NCBI RefSeq assembly: GCF_000621625.1
Contig: NZ_JHXV01000006.1
Coordinates: 160,172-224,171 of the forward strand
From: Crocinitomix catalasitica ATCC 23190
GTDB lineage: Bacteria > Bacteroidota > Bacteroidia > Flavobacteriales_D > Crocinitomicaceae
Length of the DNA: 64,000 nt
Direction of reading: 5' to 3'
The position numbers and the translations under genes are program-made. Positions 16,938 through 25,054 of the stretch are shown here, in pieces (within the stretch, counting starts at the first letter, position 1; each line of letters opens with the position of its first letter). The notes under the pieces were generated by a model. The model saw nothing but the letters and a program-made list of their open reading frames with translations, ran no database searches and had not been told where the DNA came from.

Positions 16938-18226
16938 ACTGTTTCATTTACTGTTTGTTTGGGTTGCCACTCTCGTACATCTATTTTGCCTGTAACCGCT
17001 TTGCTGATTAAAGCCGTTTTATACTCTTGCATCAAGTCGATTTGATTCTGGTATTTGGAGATAAGTTCGTCATAATCATTTAACTCCTTCTCTACGTATT
17101 TAATAATTTGTTTTTGTTCGTGAATTGGCGGTAAAGTGATTTGAAAATTATTCAACATTGGTAACCGTAGAGAATCCACTGTTGTTGAAGCTGATTGCTT
17201 TTTCACTTCTTTGATGAAATTAGTTTTTATGTAATAGTAAGCATACTTACCCAAAACTTTCCTGAAATTATAAATACAATAAACTCGCTGATGGAAGTCA
17301 AATTTTCCATACGCATAATGAAAAACTTTTGCAACTCCTACACCATCACCAGCAGTTAGAATTGCTTCACCGTCAAATGAATGGGTTGAAATCCGCTCAA
17401 CATTATCAGACCTAACATAAAATGGATATTCTCCGTCATCTTCTCTATCTACAGTATCTTTGTTACCTGTTGTGATTCGAGCTAAATATTTAAGTTTCCA
17501 TATTTCCCAATGATTTGGTATCTGGCCAATCCAATCAAACCCCGAATTCTTCAAGGTTATTTCTTTGTTTATTCCTCTTAGAATTGCTTTTTCAATGGTT
17601 TTGGCTTTACGCTCTTCCAACAACTCAGTTTGCTTCTTTCGGTTGTTAATAAAGCGGTTTATTTGGGTTGTTTTGTAATCAAGATAGGCTGCTATTTGGC
17701 GTTGTTCATCAATATCGCTCGGCAAACAAATGTCCAATTTTGAAAGATGGGTCGGTCCAAAATTTGGTTGACATGAACCAGTTATTAAAATTGAAAGTTG
17801 GTCTTGTATATATTGACTTTCAAGCAAGTATTTAAGAAAAGAATTTAATATCCTTTTTGATGTTTCAAGTCTTATTGTACTGGTATTTAGAATAACAATT
17901 TCGTCTGAATCGTATTCTGATATTTTGCCCCAACTTGCACCTGAACTGGCGATTAATAAATTTCCCTTTTTTACCGTAAAATGCTTGTAACTGCTTTCAT
18001 ATTCTTCTTTCGAAATGTATTTGGTATAAGATGAAAAGTCAATGCCGTTCTCTGTTATGTTTGTAACACATATCACCTTAACACCTCTGTCCATAAATTG
18101 CCAATGCCTTAGACCAGGTCCTTCTTGGTAGTAAACATTATATTTAAACTTACCATCAATCCAAGATTTAGGTATTGTGTACAATCCCGGTATATCAACG
18201 ACTCTATATTCTTTATGTGCTTTCAT
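16934..18226 (-). CDS. hsdS: Type I restriction enzyme, S (specificity) subunit
   Basis: About 430 residues with the usual two target-recognition halves. The first half runs to about residue 190 and ends with a helical spacer (IDEQRQIAAYLDYKTTQINR, then ELLEERKAKTIEKAILRG). The second half restarts with IGQIPNHWEIWKLKYLA and ends with a similar spacer (HEQKQIIKYVEKEL, EYKTALISKAVTGKIDV). It provides the DNA-sequence specificity of both modification and restriction; the target sequence cannot be read from here. The ATG at 18224-18226 overlaps the hsdM stop (TGATG), which I prefer to the TTG three bases upstream. Confidence 0.94.
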   Translation of the reverse strand: MKAHKEYRVVDIPGLYTIPKSWIDGKFKYNVYYQEGPGLRHWQFMDRGVKVICVTNITENGIDFSSYTKYISKEEYESSYKHFTVKKGNLLIASSGASWGKISEYDSDEIVILNTSTIRLETSKRILNSFLKYLLESQYIQDQLSILITGSCQPNFGPTHLSKLDICLPSDIDEQRQIAAYLDYKTTQINRFINNRKKQTELLEERKAKTIEKAILRGINKEITLKNSGFDWIGQIPNHWEIWKLKYLARITTGNKDTVDREDDGEYPFYVRSDNVERISTHSFDGEAILTAGDGVGVAKVFHYAYGKFDFHQRVYCIYNFRKVLGKYAYYYIKTNFIKEVKKQSASTTVDSLRLPMLNNFQITLPPIHEQKQIIKYVEKELNDYDELISKYQNQIDLMQEYKTALISKAVTGKIDVREWQPKQTVNETV

Positions 18227-20328
18227 CAATCCTCTTTAATTTCTTCCAATAAATCTTCGGTTTCTTCTTCCAGAGCATTGATATCTGACATTATTTTATC
18301 CAAATCCCGCAAGGGTTTGTATTCATAGAAATACTTGGTAAAAGGTATTTCATAACCAATTTTGTCTTTCTCTCTGTCCATCCAAGCATCAGGAGCAAAA
18401 GGCAGTACTTCGGTCGCAAAGTAATCGTCCACATCTTGTTTCCAAGGGATGTTTTCGGAATCTCGTAAGTCAGTGTCGTATAGTGGTTTCACTTCCCAAG
18501 TGTTTACGGGTCCTGTTTGGTCGTTTTCTTCCAATGGGTTATCAAAAACTTCATTGGCTTCTTCGTCTTTCTCACCAATCGTATCTCTAAAAAGTTTGAT
18601 TTGCCCTTTGTTGAGTTTGGAAGAAAGTCCTCTATTCAGTTTTGTGAAAAACAAATGGTCGTCCATAATTCGACCATCATCTTTTAAGTTTGCAAGAGCT
18701 GAAATAAATTCTTTTTGTTTCGAGATTCCTTTTTCAATGTCTTTTCTAGCATCTTCTGGCTTCTTCTTTTTACTGGTTGCTAGCTCAATAAATTTCCTAT
18801 GTTCTTTTAGTCTTTTGATGCTTACTTCATTGGCTTCAAAAGCTAATCTCAAAGGGCGTTCTACAATTACTTTGCGGTATTTGAAATCTTCGTAATCAAA
18901 AATCTTAACAACTTCTGTATCTTTGTTTTTTTCATCATCCTGTCTTACTGGGATTGTAGCATCATCAAACTTGATATACATTTGTGTTAAGTCAGCAATT
19001 CCCTGGTCAGATATTTTGTATTGCTTTTTACCAATGCTGCGTCTGAGCTTTTCAGTAAAGTTGTTATGAACACCGTTGATTAGCTGAACTCTGTTTTTTC
19101 TTTCTTCTGGTTTATTGTTGTTCAATACCCAGATGTAAGTACTAATTGGTGTTCCAAAAAATAAATCTTTAGGCAAAGCTACAATGGTGTCAAGTAAATC
19201 TTCTTCCAAAATCCAACCTCTAATGTTACTCCAGCCACCGCCTGCATCACCGTTGAAAAGTGGAGAACCGTTAAAGACAATCCCAATCTTTGAACCTTTT
19301 GGATTCATTTTGTCAATCATGTGCTGTAAGAACAACAACGAGCCATCACTTACATCAGGTAAGCCTGCTTGAAATCGACCAGAAGCACCCAATTCCGCTT
19401 CTTCTTCTACATACTCACGCATGTTTTTCCAGTCATCTCCAAAAGGTGGATTGGTAAGCATGTAGTTAAATTGTTTTCCAATCAATTTATCTTTTGTAAT
19501 AGTGTTACCATGTTTAATGTTGTCGGCTGCTTCACCTTTCATTAAAACATCAGATTTGGCAATCGCATAAGTCTGTTCGTTTATTTCTTGACCAAACAGA
19601 AAGACATCTAAATCCTTATTAATTGTATTTACAAGATGTTCTTTAGCTTCTGTGAGCATTCCTCCAGTTCCACAACAAGGGTCATAAATCATGATTCCAG
19701 CACCCTTTTCATTCAATTTTTTTTCTTCTCCTGCGAAAACAAGATTTACCATGAGTTGGACAACTTCTCTTGGCGTATAGTACTGTCCAGCTTTTTCATT
19801 TGTGGTTTCCTTTGCTTTTCGAATTAGAATTTCGAAAACAGTACCCATTGTGTGGTTGTCAACCACATTCGTATGTAGGTCAATTTTGGTAAATTCCAAA
19901 GTGACAATGTAGAGTAGTTCTTTTCTTAGGAGTGTTTCATAAATAGGGGAAAGTCCTTTTTCTTCGCCACCTGAAAAGTTGTAAAGGATGTCTTTAATGT
20001 TTGTGCTGAATCCCTTTAAGTAAGCGTCAAAGTTTTCTCCAATATCAGAAGGAGATTTTACCAGTTTAGATAACGTAAATCCAGACGTATTATAGAATTG
20101 TTGCTTTGAAGCATTTTTTAAAAGTTTGTCTCTTGTGTCAGGTGGAAGCTTGCTATGCTTTTCAAATGCTTTGTCAACCGCTTCTTGATTTGCTTCAAGA
20201 ACGCAATCCAAACGTCTTAAAAGTGTAAAAGGAAGTATAACTTCCTCATAGTCTTTTTCTGCATATTCGTCTCTGATTAACTCTTTTATCGCCCAGATAA
20301 AATCTGCGAACTGGTTTATATTTTCCAT
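18226..20328 (-). CDS. hsdM: Type I restriction enzyme, M (adenine methyltransferase) subunit
   Basis: 700 residues. An N-terminal helical domain (LLRRLDCVLE at about 37-46) is followed by the methyltransferase domain with the AdoMet-binding DPCCGTGGML (216-225) and the catalytic NPPF (293-296) of N6-adenine methylases, preceded by GQYYTPREVVQLMV (181-194). The C-terminal 250 residues are charged and helical. It modifies adenine in the host target with HsdS and forms the core of the restriction complex. It follows directly on the XRE fragment stop codon (TAA ATG) and overlaps hsdS by one base, so M, S and R are one transcription unit. Confidence 0.95.
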   Translation of the reverse strand: MENINQFADFIWAIKELIRDEYAEKDYEEVILPFTLLRRLDCVLEANQEAVDKAFEKHSKLPPDTRDKLLKNASKQQFYNTSGFTLSKLVKSPSDIGENFDAYLKGFSTNIKDILYNFSGGEEKGLSPIYETLLRKELLYIVTLEFTKIDLHTNVVDNHTMGTVFEILIRKAKETTNEKAGQYYTPREVVQLMVNLVFAGEEKKLNEKGAGIMIYDPCCGTGGMLTEAKEHLVNTINKDLDVFLFGQEINEQTYAIAKSDVLMKGEAADNIKHGNTITKDKLIGKQFNYMLTNPPFGDDWKNMREYVEEEAELGASGRFQAGLPDVSDGSLLFLQHMIDKMNPKGSKIGIVFNGSPLFNGDAGGGWSNIRGWILEEDLLDTIVALPKDLFFGTPISTYIWVLNNNKPEERKNRVQLINGVHNNFTEKLRRSIGKKQYKISDQGIADLTQMYIKFDDATIPVRQDDEKNKDTEVVKIFDYEDFKYRKVIVERPLRLAFEANEVSIKRLKEHRKFIELATSKKKKPEDARKDIEKGISKQKEFISALANLKDDGRIMDDHLFFTKLNRGLSSKLNKGQIKLFRDTIGEKDEEANEVFDNPLEENDQTGPVNTWEVKPLYDTDLRDSENIPWKQDVDDYFATEVLPFAPDAWMDREKDKIGYEIPFTKYFYEYKPLRDLDKIMSDINALEEETEDLLEEIKED

Positions 20329-20457
20329 TTATTTATTTTCTTCTTGTATTAAGTCTTTTACTTCAACATCAAGGATTTTCGCAATCTCAAATAGAATTTC
20401 AAGTCTTGGTTGTTGTCTGTTCTGTACATAACCATTCACCATATTGTAACTCTTTTT
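20329..20457 (-). pseudogene. 3' fragment of an XRE-family regulator
   Basis: Minus strand residues KKSYNMVNGYVQNRQQPRLE are followed by ILFEIAKILDVEVKDLIQEE and NK. This is the second half of an XRE helix-turn-helix protein (recognition helix SYNMVNGYVQNR, then the LEILFEIAKILDV helix). The first half is missing: a TAA precedes KKSYN in frame, within an A7 run, and shifting frame meets a TAG a few codons earlier. The fragment ends TAA directly before the hsdM ATG. In related islands such small regulators head the hsd operon; here it is probably dead. Confidence 0.65.
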
Positions 20458-20907
20458 TTAAGCTTTGTGTTCTCCTATTTATTTAATTACATTTACTAAT
20501 AAATCGTTTTTTATTTGACGCAATTTTAAATAGAGTGCCTAATTTATGAGTAATTATTCAGCAAACACATTTAATATGTATCAAAAATTTATTGGCAATT
20601 CAAAATATAACATGTAATTTGTTTACCTTTTTATTTTCTATTACATGCATTATATGTAACTTGCTGAGGATGACGTTATAAATGAAATGTTTGTTTTTCT
20701 TATAGATCACACTAATTATTTAAAGTGTTTACAAATAATAGGCATGGGTAAAGATCTAATTTTAACAATAGGTTATGAAATACATCGAATTAGTTATGAT
20801 TTATTGTCTTACAAGACCTCAAAGTTGGGGATATGAGAGACATAAGTGGCATGAAAGATGGAAGAATAAATAGGTTATTATATTTAGCTATGCAATATTC
20901 TTTTAAA
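20458..20907. other. 450-base gap upstream of the hsd operon
   Basis: AT-rich, no convincing gene. It must contain the hsd promoter, but I see no full TAnnTTTG on the minus strand. It holds several TTACAT/ATGTAA half-sites: 20487-20492, 20612-20617, and a facing pair at 20641-20659. A 32-codon plus-strand frame at 20775-20873 has no protein-like features. Confidence 0.5.
20641..20659. promoter_or_regulatory. Candidate operator, inverted TTACAT/ATGTAA
   Basis: TTACAT and ATGTAA face each other across seven bases. With two further copies of the half-site nearby it is a plausible binding site for the XRE-type regulator that once headed the hsd operon. No more than a pattern-based guess. Confidence 0.3.
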
Positions 20908-21822
20908 CTATACACCAAAAGCAATAGAAAAAGTTGTTTTCAATCCATTTACAGTTTCATTAAATAACTGTTGATAACCTATTTTTAAATTTAAACTTCT
21001 ATTAACTAAAGAATTTATTATTAGATAACCTTGAAAAGACATAACATATTGATCGTTAGTTTTGTATAGTTGTTGCATAATGTGTTTTTCACCTGTTGCC
21101 GCTTGTAATATGAGCGAGATAGAAAAAGTACCTTCATTAAAATTTCCATTGTCATTATACCCCATTACTTCAGCCGCACCAGTATAAGTTATTCCGATTC
21201 CACTTCCTCCTACTATTTCCAAAGTATTATTTCCAAAGCCATTTCGTATATTTAAAGCTCTCATATCTATGTAGAAACCCCAAAATAATTTATCTGTTTT
21301 ATCTTTATTTAATGGTATTGCGAATGAGGGCATTGTTCTTATTGTGATTGGCGCTGCTTCATAATCAACAAGATCTAACGCGCTTGCTGAATTACTTGAA
21401 TCATAATTGGTTGAAAGCTTTGAAATTACTAGGATAGGTAAGTTAATTCTATATTTCTGAATTCTATCATTATATGCTTCTTTTGTCTGACTATGACGTA
21501 GCTCAAATGATTCTTTTGTTGGATTGCCAAAAAATAACTTGTAATGTATTACTTGAGAACTTACAGACAACCTATTTTCCCCTATATTTAGCAGAGAATA
21601 TGAAAGCGCATTGTTATTAAAAAAGGAAACGACTTTTCCTTTATGTATGTCTTCATTTACATCAGTTGCTTTATCCACAGCTTCATAGTATTCTCTACCA
21701 TCTTCATGTATTTTAGTTTTTAATTTAATAGGATCTTTGACTGGTATTGTAAACGGTGCTTGGCTAATTGCCGATTGGCAATAGCACATCGTCACGGTTA
21801 TCATGAGTATTGTAAGTTTCAT
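20908..21822 (-). CDS. Secreted, probably barrel-forming protein, unknown function
   Basis: 304 residues from the ATG at 21820-21822 with a signal peptide (MKLTILMITVTMCYCQSAIS, cleavage near SQA). The rest is rich in alternating strands (SVSSQVIHYKLFFG, KLFWGFYIDMRAL, TFSISLILQA, FQGYLIINSLV) and ends TFSIAFGV, compatible with an outer-membrane barrel. No family recognised. It lies inside the restriction island, between hsdM and the broken fibronectin gene, so it is either island cargo or a gene carried in from the donor. A TTG-started frame from 21843 is less likely. Confidence 0.6.
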   Translation of the reverse strand: MKLTILMITVTMCYCQSAISQAPFTIPVKDPIKLKTKIHEDGREYYEAVDKATDVNEDIHKGKVVSFFNNNALSYSLLNIGENRLSVSSQVIHYKLFFGNPTKESFELRHSQTKEAYNDRIQKYRINLPILVISKLSTNYDSSNSASALDLVDYEAAPITIRTMPSFAIPLNKDKTDKLFWGFYIDMRALNIRNGFGNNTLEIVGGSGIGITYTGAAEVMGYNDNGNFNEGTFSISLILQAATGEKHIMQQLYKTNDQYVMSFQGYLIINSLVNRSLNLKIGYQQLFNETVNGLKTTFSIAFGV

Positions 21823-21915
21823 ATCGTTAGATTTGAGCTGCAATATAATATTTTATTTTAAACCGTATTGTTTTAATGTAAAGTAAATCAGTGCATTTGA
21901 CATATATATATATAA

Positions 21916-23049
21916 ATTGACACGATAAAAAGAGTCGATCTCGTCCGTGAAATATATGGAACATACATCCCCAATCACGAAGGAGAAAAAGCAGCCGCAT
22001 TTATTTTATACCGCTCAGCTTACCACGATTCTTTATACGAATTTGTAGATAAATTTGAGTCGAATAACGATTCATGTATGATTCAATTCAAAGCTGAGAT
22101 TCCAACCGGTGATCGGCACTTTTTTAAACTTGCGGCATTGTCTGAAGACAGTGATACCATGTATTCGTACCCTACCTATTATTTTACGCTAGACCAAGAA
22201 CCTCCGGCGGAACCGACCGATTTTAATGGTGAAATAGATTCATTAGGCGTCGCAACCTTAACTTGGACACCTCCGGCTGATCAAGACATACAAGGATATA
22301 GAATTTACCGCACGAATACTTTGCGGGAAGAATTTGTTGAAATCACGACAGCATTAAAAACAGACCTTATTTATCGGGACACCTTGTATTTAGACAACCT
22401 CAGTTCGGAGGTTTATTATCGCATCCGAACAGTCGATTTAAATTATAATAATTCAACATTGACACCACCCATTAAATTACTGAAGCCAGACACCATTCCA
22501 CCCGTTCCACCTGCTTTTAAATCCTATAAAGTTGAAAATGGTGGTATTGCTTTAACTTGGGCGAATTCTAAAAGTGATGACGTGATAAAAACGGGAATCC
22601 TTAAACAGTCAAAAGTAAAAGAAGAGGTGATTGAAATTGTTGCAGATCAAATTAATTTCGTTGACACAACTTGCGAAATTGGCATGAAATATTCCTATAC
22701 TTTATTCGCCGAAGACGAACAAGAAAATCGGTCATTTTCAAAGCCATTAAACTTAGTTTATGAGGTTGGTTTTCGAGCAGCCCCCAATCAATTAAAAGCC
22801 GAAGTTGACCGTACAGCAAAAACCATTTTATTGACATGGAATCATCAAGTTTCGGATATTTATGCCATTCAAATCTATCGCAGTAAAAATGAACAACCTT
22901 TCAGATTAGTGGAGTCAATCCACGAAAACACTAGCGCATACACCGATCAGCATTTGTCCATGAACAATATTTATCGTTATAAAATCAATATGGTTTTACA
23001 AAGCGGTAAAAGTACTAAAATGAGTGAAGTGGTTGAGGTGGTTTATTAG
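21916..23049 (+). pseudogene. Fibronectin type III protein gene, 5' part missing
   Basis: The first ATG is at 22078 but protein-like coding extends back to 21916 (REIYGTYIPNHEGEKAAAFI, then LYRSAYHDSLYEF), just after a TAA at 21913-21915. About 378 codons remain. At least three fibronectin type III-like units are visible, each with a W or YRIYRT strand (PADQDIQGYRIYRTN, NHQVSDIYAIQIYRSKN). The protein ends SEVVEVVY. Intact members are larger and have a signal peptide. The missing head and the abrupt frame opening mark the right-hand end of the island. It may be translated from 22078, but without an export signal. Confidence 0.7.
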
Positions 23050-23183
23050 GCTTGGCCTATTAGTATTGAGTTTATAGTACTGAGTCGTTAGTCCGGTAAA
23101 ATTGACATGCGTGCTTGCAATCACTTCTTTGTGAAATATAGCACTATTTTCCCTACTGCATTCATTCATTAGAATTACACCCA
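23050..23183. other. Intergenic stretch before the palindromic repeat
   Basis: Part of the 498-base gap between the fibronectin remnant and the deacetylase gene. No gene or promoter recognised here; the remainder of the gap is the 67-bp repeat and about 95 bases of leader before 23548, which hold a GCCCT/AGGGGC-type hairpin. Confidence 0.5.
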
Positions 23184-23452
23184 TACTCCGCGCTGAGCAG
23201 CAGTCGGTGAGATGCCATAGGTAAACATAGCATGCAAATCCTACACTTCTACCGCACCCCACAAATAATCCCGAAGGGATGTCATAAGTCAACATAGGAT
23301 GCAAATCCTATGTTTCTACCGCACCCCACAAATAATCCCGAAGGGATGTCATAAGTCAACATAGGATGCAAATCCTACACTTCTACCGCACCCCTCAAAT
23401 AATCCCGAAGGGATGATATAAGTCAACATAGGATGTTAATCCTATGTTTCTT
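23184..23452. repeat. Four tandem 67-bp units with two palindromes each
   Basis: The unit recurs at exactly 67 bases: ACCGCACCCC at 23251, 23318 and 23385, and the hairpin AATCCCGAAGGGATG at 23267, 23334 and 23401. A fourth, degenerate unit precedes them from about 23184. Units 2 to 4 contain the short stem ATCCC-GAA-GGGAT and a second palindrome such as CATAGGATGCAAATCCTATG (23293-23312), imperfect in unit 3 and GTTA-looped in unit 4. Such palindromic arrays resemble REP-type or structured intergenic repeats. No spacer differences of CRISPR type. Confidence 0.9.
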
Positions 23453-23547
23453 AAAAAGCCCTGAAGGGGCGTTATAACCCCTGTCAAACTCCTATAATTC
23501 AGTCTGCTGAATTTCAATTTCCAAGAATTATCCCTAATTTTAAAGGC

Positions 23548-24636
23548 ATGTCCTTCAAAACAAAAATAATATTCACCGCTGACGATTTCGGAGTAGAAAA
23601 CTCTATCAACGAAGGCATTATTGACCTCGTTCAAAAGGGGATTATCAATTCGGTTGAGGTATTGCCAAACTTCGGTCCCAAAGGAGAGAAAAGTGTTTAC
23701 AATACCCTAAAATTAATCGATGCAGCAGCAAATATTCCCCACCTCGAATTGGGGATACATTTTACAATCACTTCGGGCAATGCTTTAACAAATCACAGCG
23801 ATTTAAAACCAATATTAGAAACAGGTTCCAATATAAACGAATTTGTTTCCTTTCAAACTTTGAATAGCAAGGCAAGTTATGAAGCGGTGAAAGGAGAGCT
23901 TTTGGCGCAAGCAAATGTTTTATTGGGAAACCCTAAAATTGCACCATTCATCACCCATATTTCGAATCACCACGATGCTTTATGGTTTTACCCGCCCTAT
24001 ACACGCGCATTAATTGATATTGCCAATCAGTTGAATTTACCAGTGCGCAATCCGCGTTCGTATCCTGCGAGTAGAACTTGGGTATATTATGCCTTGCAGA
24101 ACAAAATTAAACTCGCTAAAAAATCAAAAGACAGATCTCAGATAGAGGGAGCATACGAACTACGCAAATTAGGTTTTTTCCCCAATCAATCCTTATCCTA
24201 TTGTACGACAGATTATATGGACAATCGGTTTTACGGTGTAATGGACAATTTTTTTGCAGCAGATCCTAGAGATGTTCACGCAGCACTTCGCGCCAAAAGG
24301 AGAAAAATTAAAAACATGTTTGATAAAGCTGCAGCTGCGGGCCCTTATGGCAAAAGAGCAGAGATTATTGAGTTCATGTTCCACTTGCGAAAAGGAAAAG
24401 TAATGGACGCTGAGTTGGCTGGTAAGGCAACGCATGTTGCAGGTTATAAAGGCATTGATTTGGCCTATTTTGATGGTCGAACAATAGAATATTTAGCCCT
24501 CCATAAATACAAAGATTTTATTTTAGAACAACTCAATTCTGAATACCTAACAACAGGTTCGTGGAGCGATTGCAAAGATTTTATTTTATTCGCAAAAAAC
24601 AATACAAATTCAATGAGTAAAAGTTCCGTCGTATAG
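23548..24636 (+). CDS. ChbG/YdjC-family carbohydrate deacetylase
   Basis: 362 residues, no signal peptide. The metal-binding TADDFG is at 10-15, a second motif GIHFTITSG at about 69-77, and ISNHHD near 135-140 provides the histidine pair, the order of the ChbG/HpnK family. These enzymes remove acetyl groups from N-acetylated sugars such as chitin oligosaccharides or hopanoid-linked glucosamine. Length exceeds ChbG of enterobacteria (about 250); the C-terminal 100 residues are extra. Substrate cannot be assigned. No sugar-utilisation genes are adjacent. Confidence 0.85.
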   Translation: MSFKTKIIFTADDFGVENSINEGIIDLVQKGIINSVEVLPNFGPKGEKSVYNTLKLIDAAANIPHLELGIHFTITSGNALTNHSDLKPILETGSNINEFVSFQTLNSKASYEAVKGELLAQANVLLGNPKIAPFITHISNHHDALWFYPPYTRALIDIANQLNLPVRNPRSYPASRTWVYYALQNKIKLAKKSKDRSQIEGAYELRKLGFFPNQSLSYCTTDYMDNRFYGVMDNFFAADPRDVHAALRAKRRKIKNMFDKAAAAGPYGKRAEIIEFMFHLRKGKVMDAELAGKATHVAGYKGIDLAYFDGRTIEYLALHKYKDFILEQLNSEYLTTGSWSDCKDFILFAKNNTNSMSKSSVV

Positions 24637-25054
24637 GTCTGATTTAACGTTCGCTTAACCTTAATTTAATTGAACGAATTACAAACATTCGTTTTAAACG
24701 AAACATAATCAATTGTTTATATTCAGTTTATACGATTTGAACAATTTGAGACGTCCTCCATTATTTATGCTGAGTGCTTACAAGAAAATGAAAGCAAAAT
24801 CACGGTCGCTATATTATATTTCGCCGGTTAATTTGGGCGTTACCCTCCCCAAAGTGTTGGGGATGGTCGTGCTTTTCGCTCTAATCTTTTTTCCACTTGA
24901 CGTAGAAAAAAGGATATCCGCTGCAATCACTAACGCGGATACGAGTCGTAGTGAATTCGTCGCTTGTCTTGAGTTCTTATTCCTTAGTAAGTAATAATCA
25001 GTACACAATCTTTTTTCAACTCACTTAATTATTGTAATTTAGTAAGCAACACCC
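24637..25054. other. Intergenic region with a structured repeat
   Basis: 418 bases without a convincing gene. Open frames on both strands (near 24713-25008) overlap the hairpin-rich element at 24835-24938 and are not protein-like, so I do not call them. Confidence 0.5.
24835..24938. repeat. Compact hairpin element bounded by GCGTTA/TAACGC
   Basis: GCGTTA (24837-24842) and TAACGC (24931-24936) close a 100-base element. Inside are CCCCAA-AGTG-TTGGGG and a long near-palindrome of TTTTTTCC and AGAAAAAAGG across a short loop. The layout suggests a folded RNA or a mobile repeat. My recollection is that sequences of this type are dispersed between genes in Flavobacteriia, but I cannot check that here. 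Confidence 0.6.

Larger units (their letters stand above)
13470..21915. mobile_element. Type I restriction-modification island replacing two gene heads
   Basis: Between the headless outer-membrane protein (frame open up to 13469, minus) and the headless fibronectin protein (frame open from 21916, plus) lie hsdR, hsdS, hsdM, an XRE regulator fragment and one secreted protein. The two remnants point away from the island, as expected if the island replaced a divergent promoter region together with both 5' ends. I see no integrase, transposase, tRNA or clear direct repeats at the edges, so the mechanism (replacement by recombination rather than clean insertion) is inference and the ends are approximate to a few bases. 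Confidence 0.65.

Noticed and set aside
20775..20873. 32-codon plus-strand frame in the hsd upstream region
   Set aside because: No start signal, no homologous features and not conserved in design; likely chance.
23184..23452. CRISPR array
   Set aside because: The 67-bp units are nearly identical along their whole length, so there are no variable spacers; palindromes suggest a structured repeat instead.
24713..25008. Open frames on both strands between the deacetylase and the T9SS cargo gene
   Set aside because: They overlap a hairpin-rich element bounded by inverted ends, and neither has signal, fold or family features.
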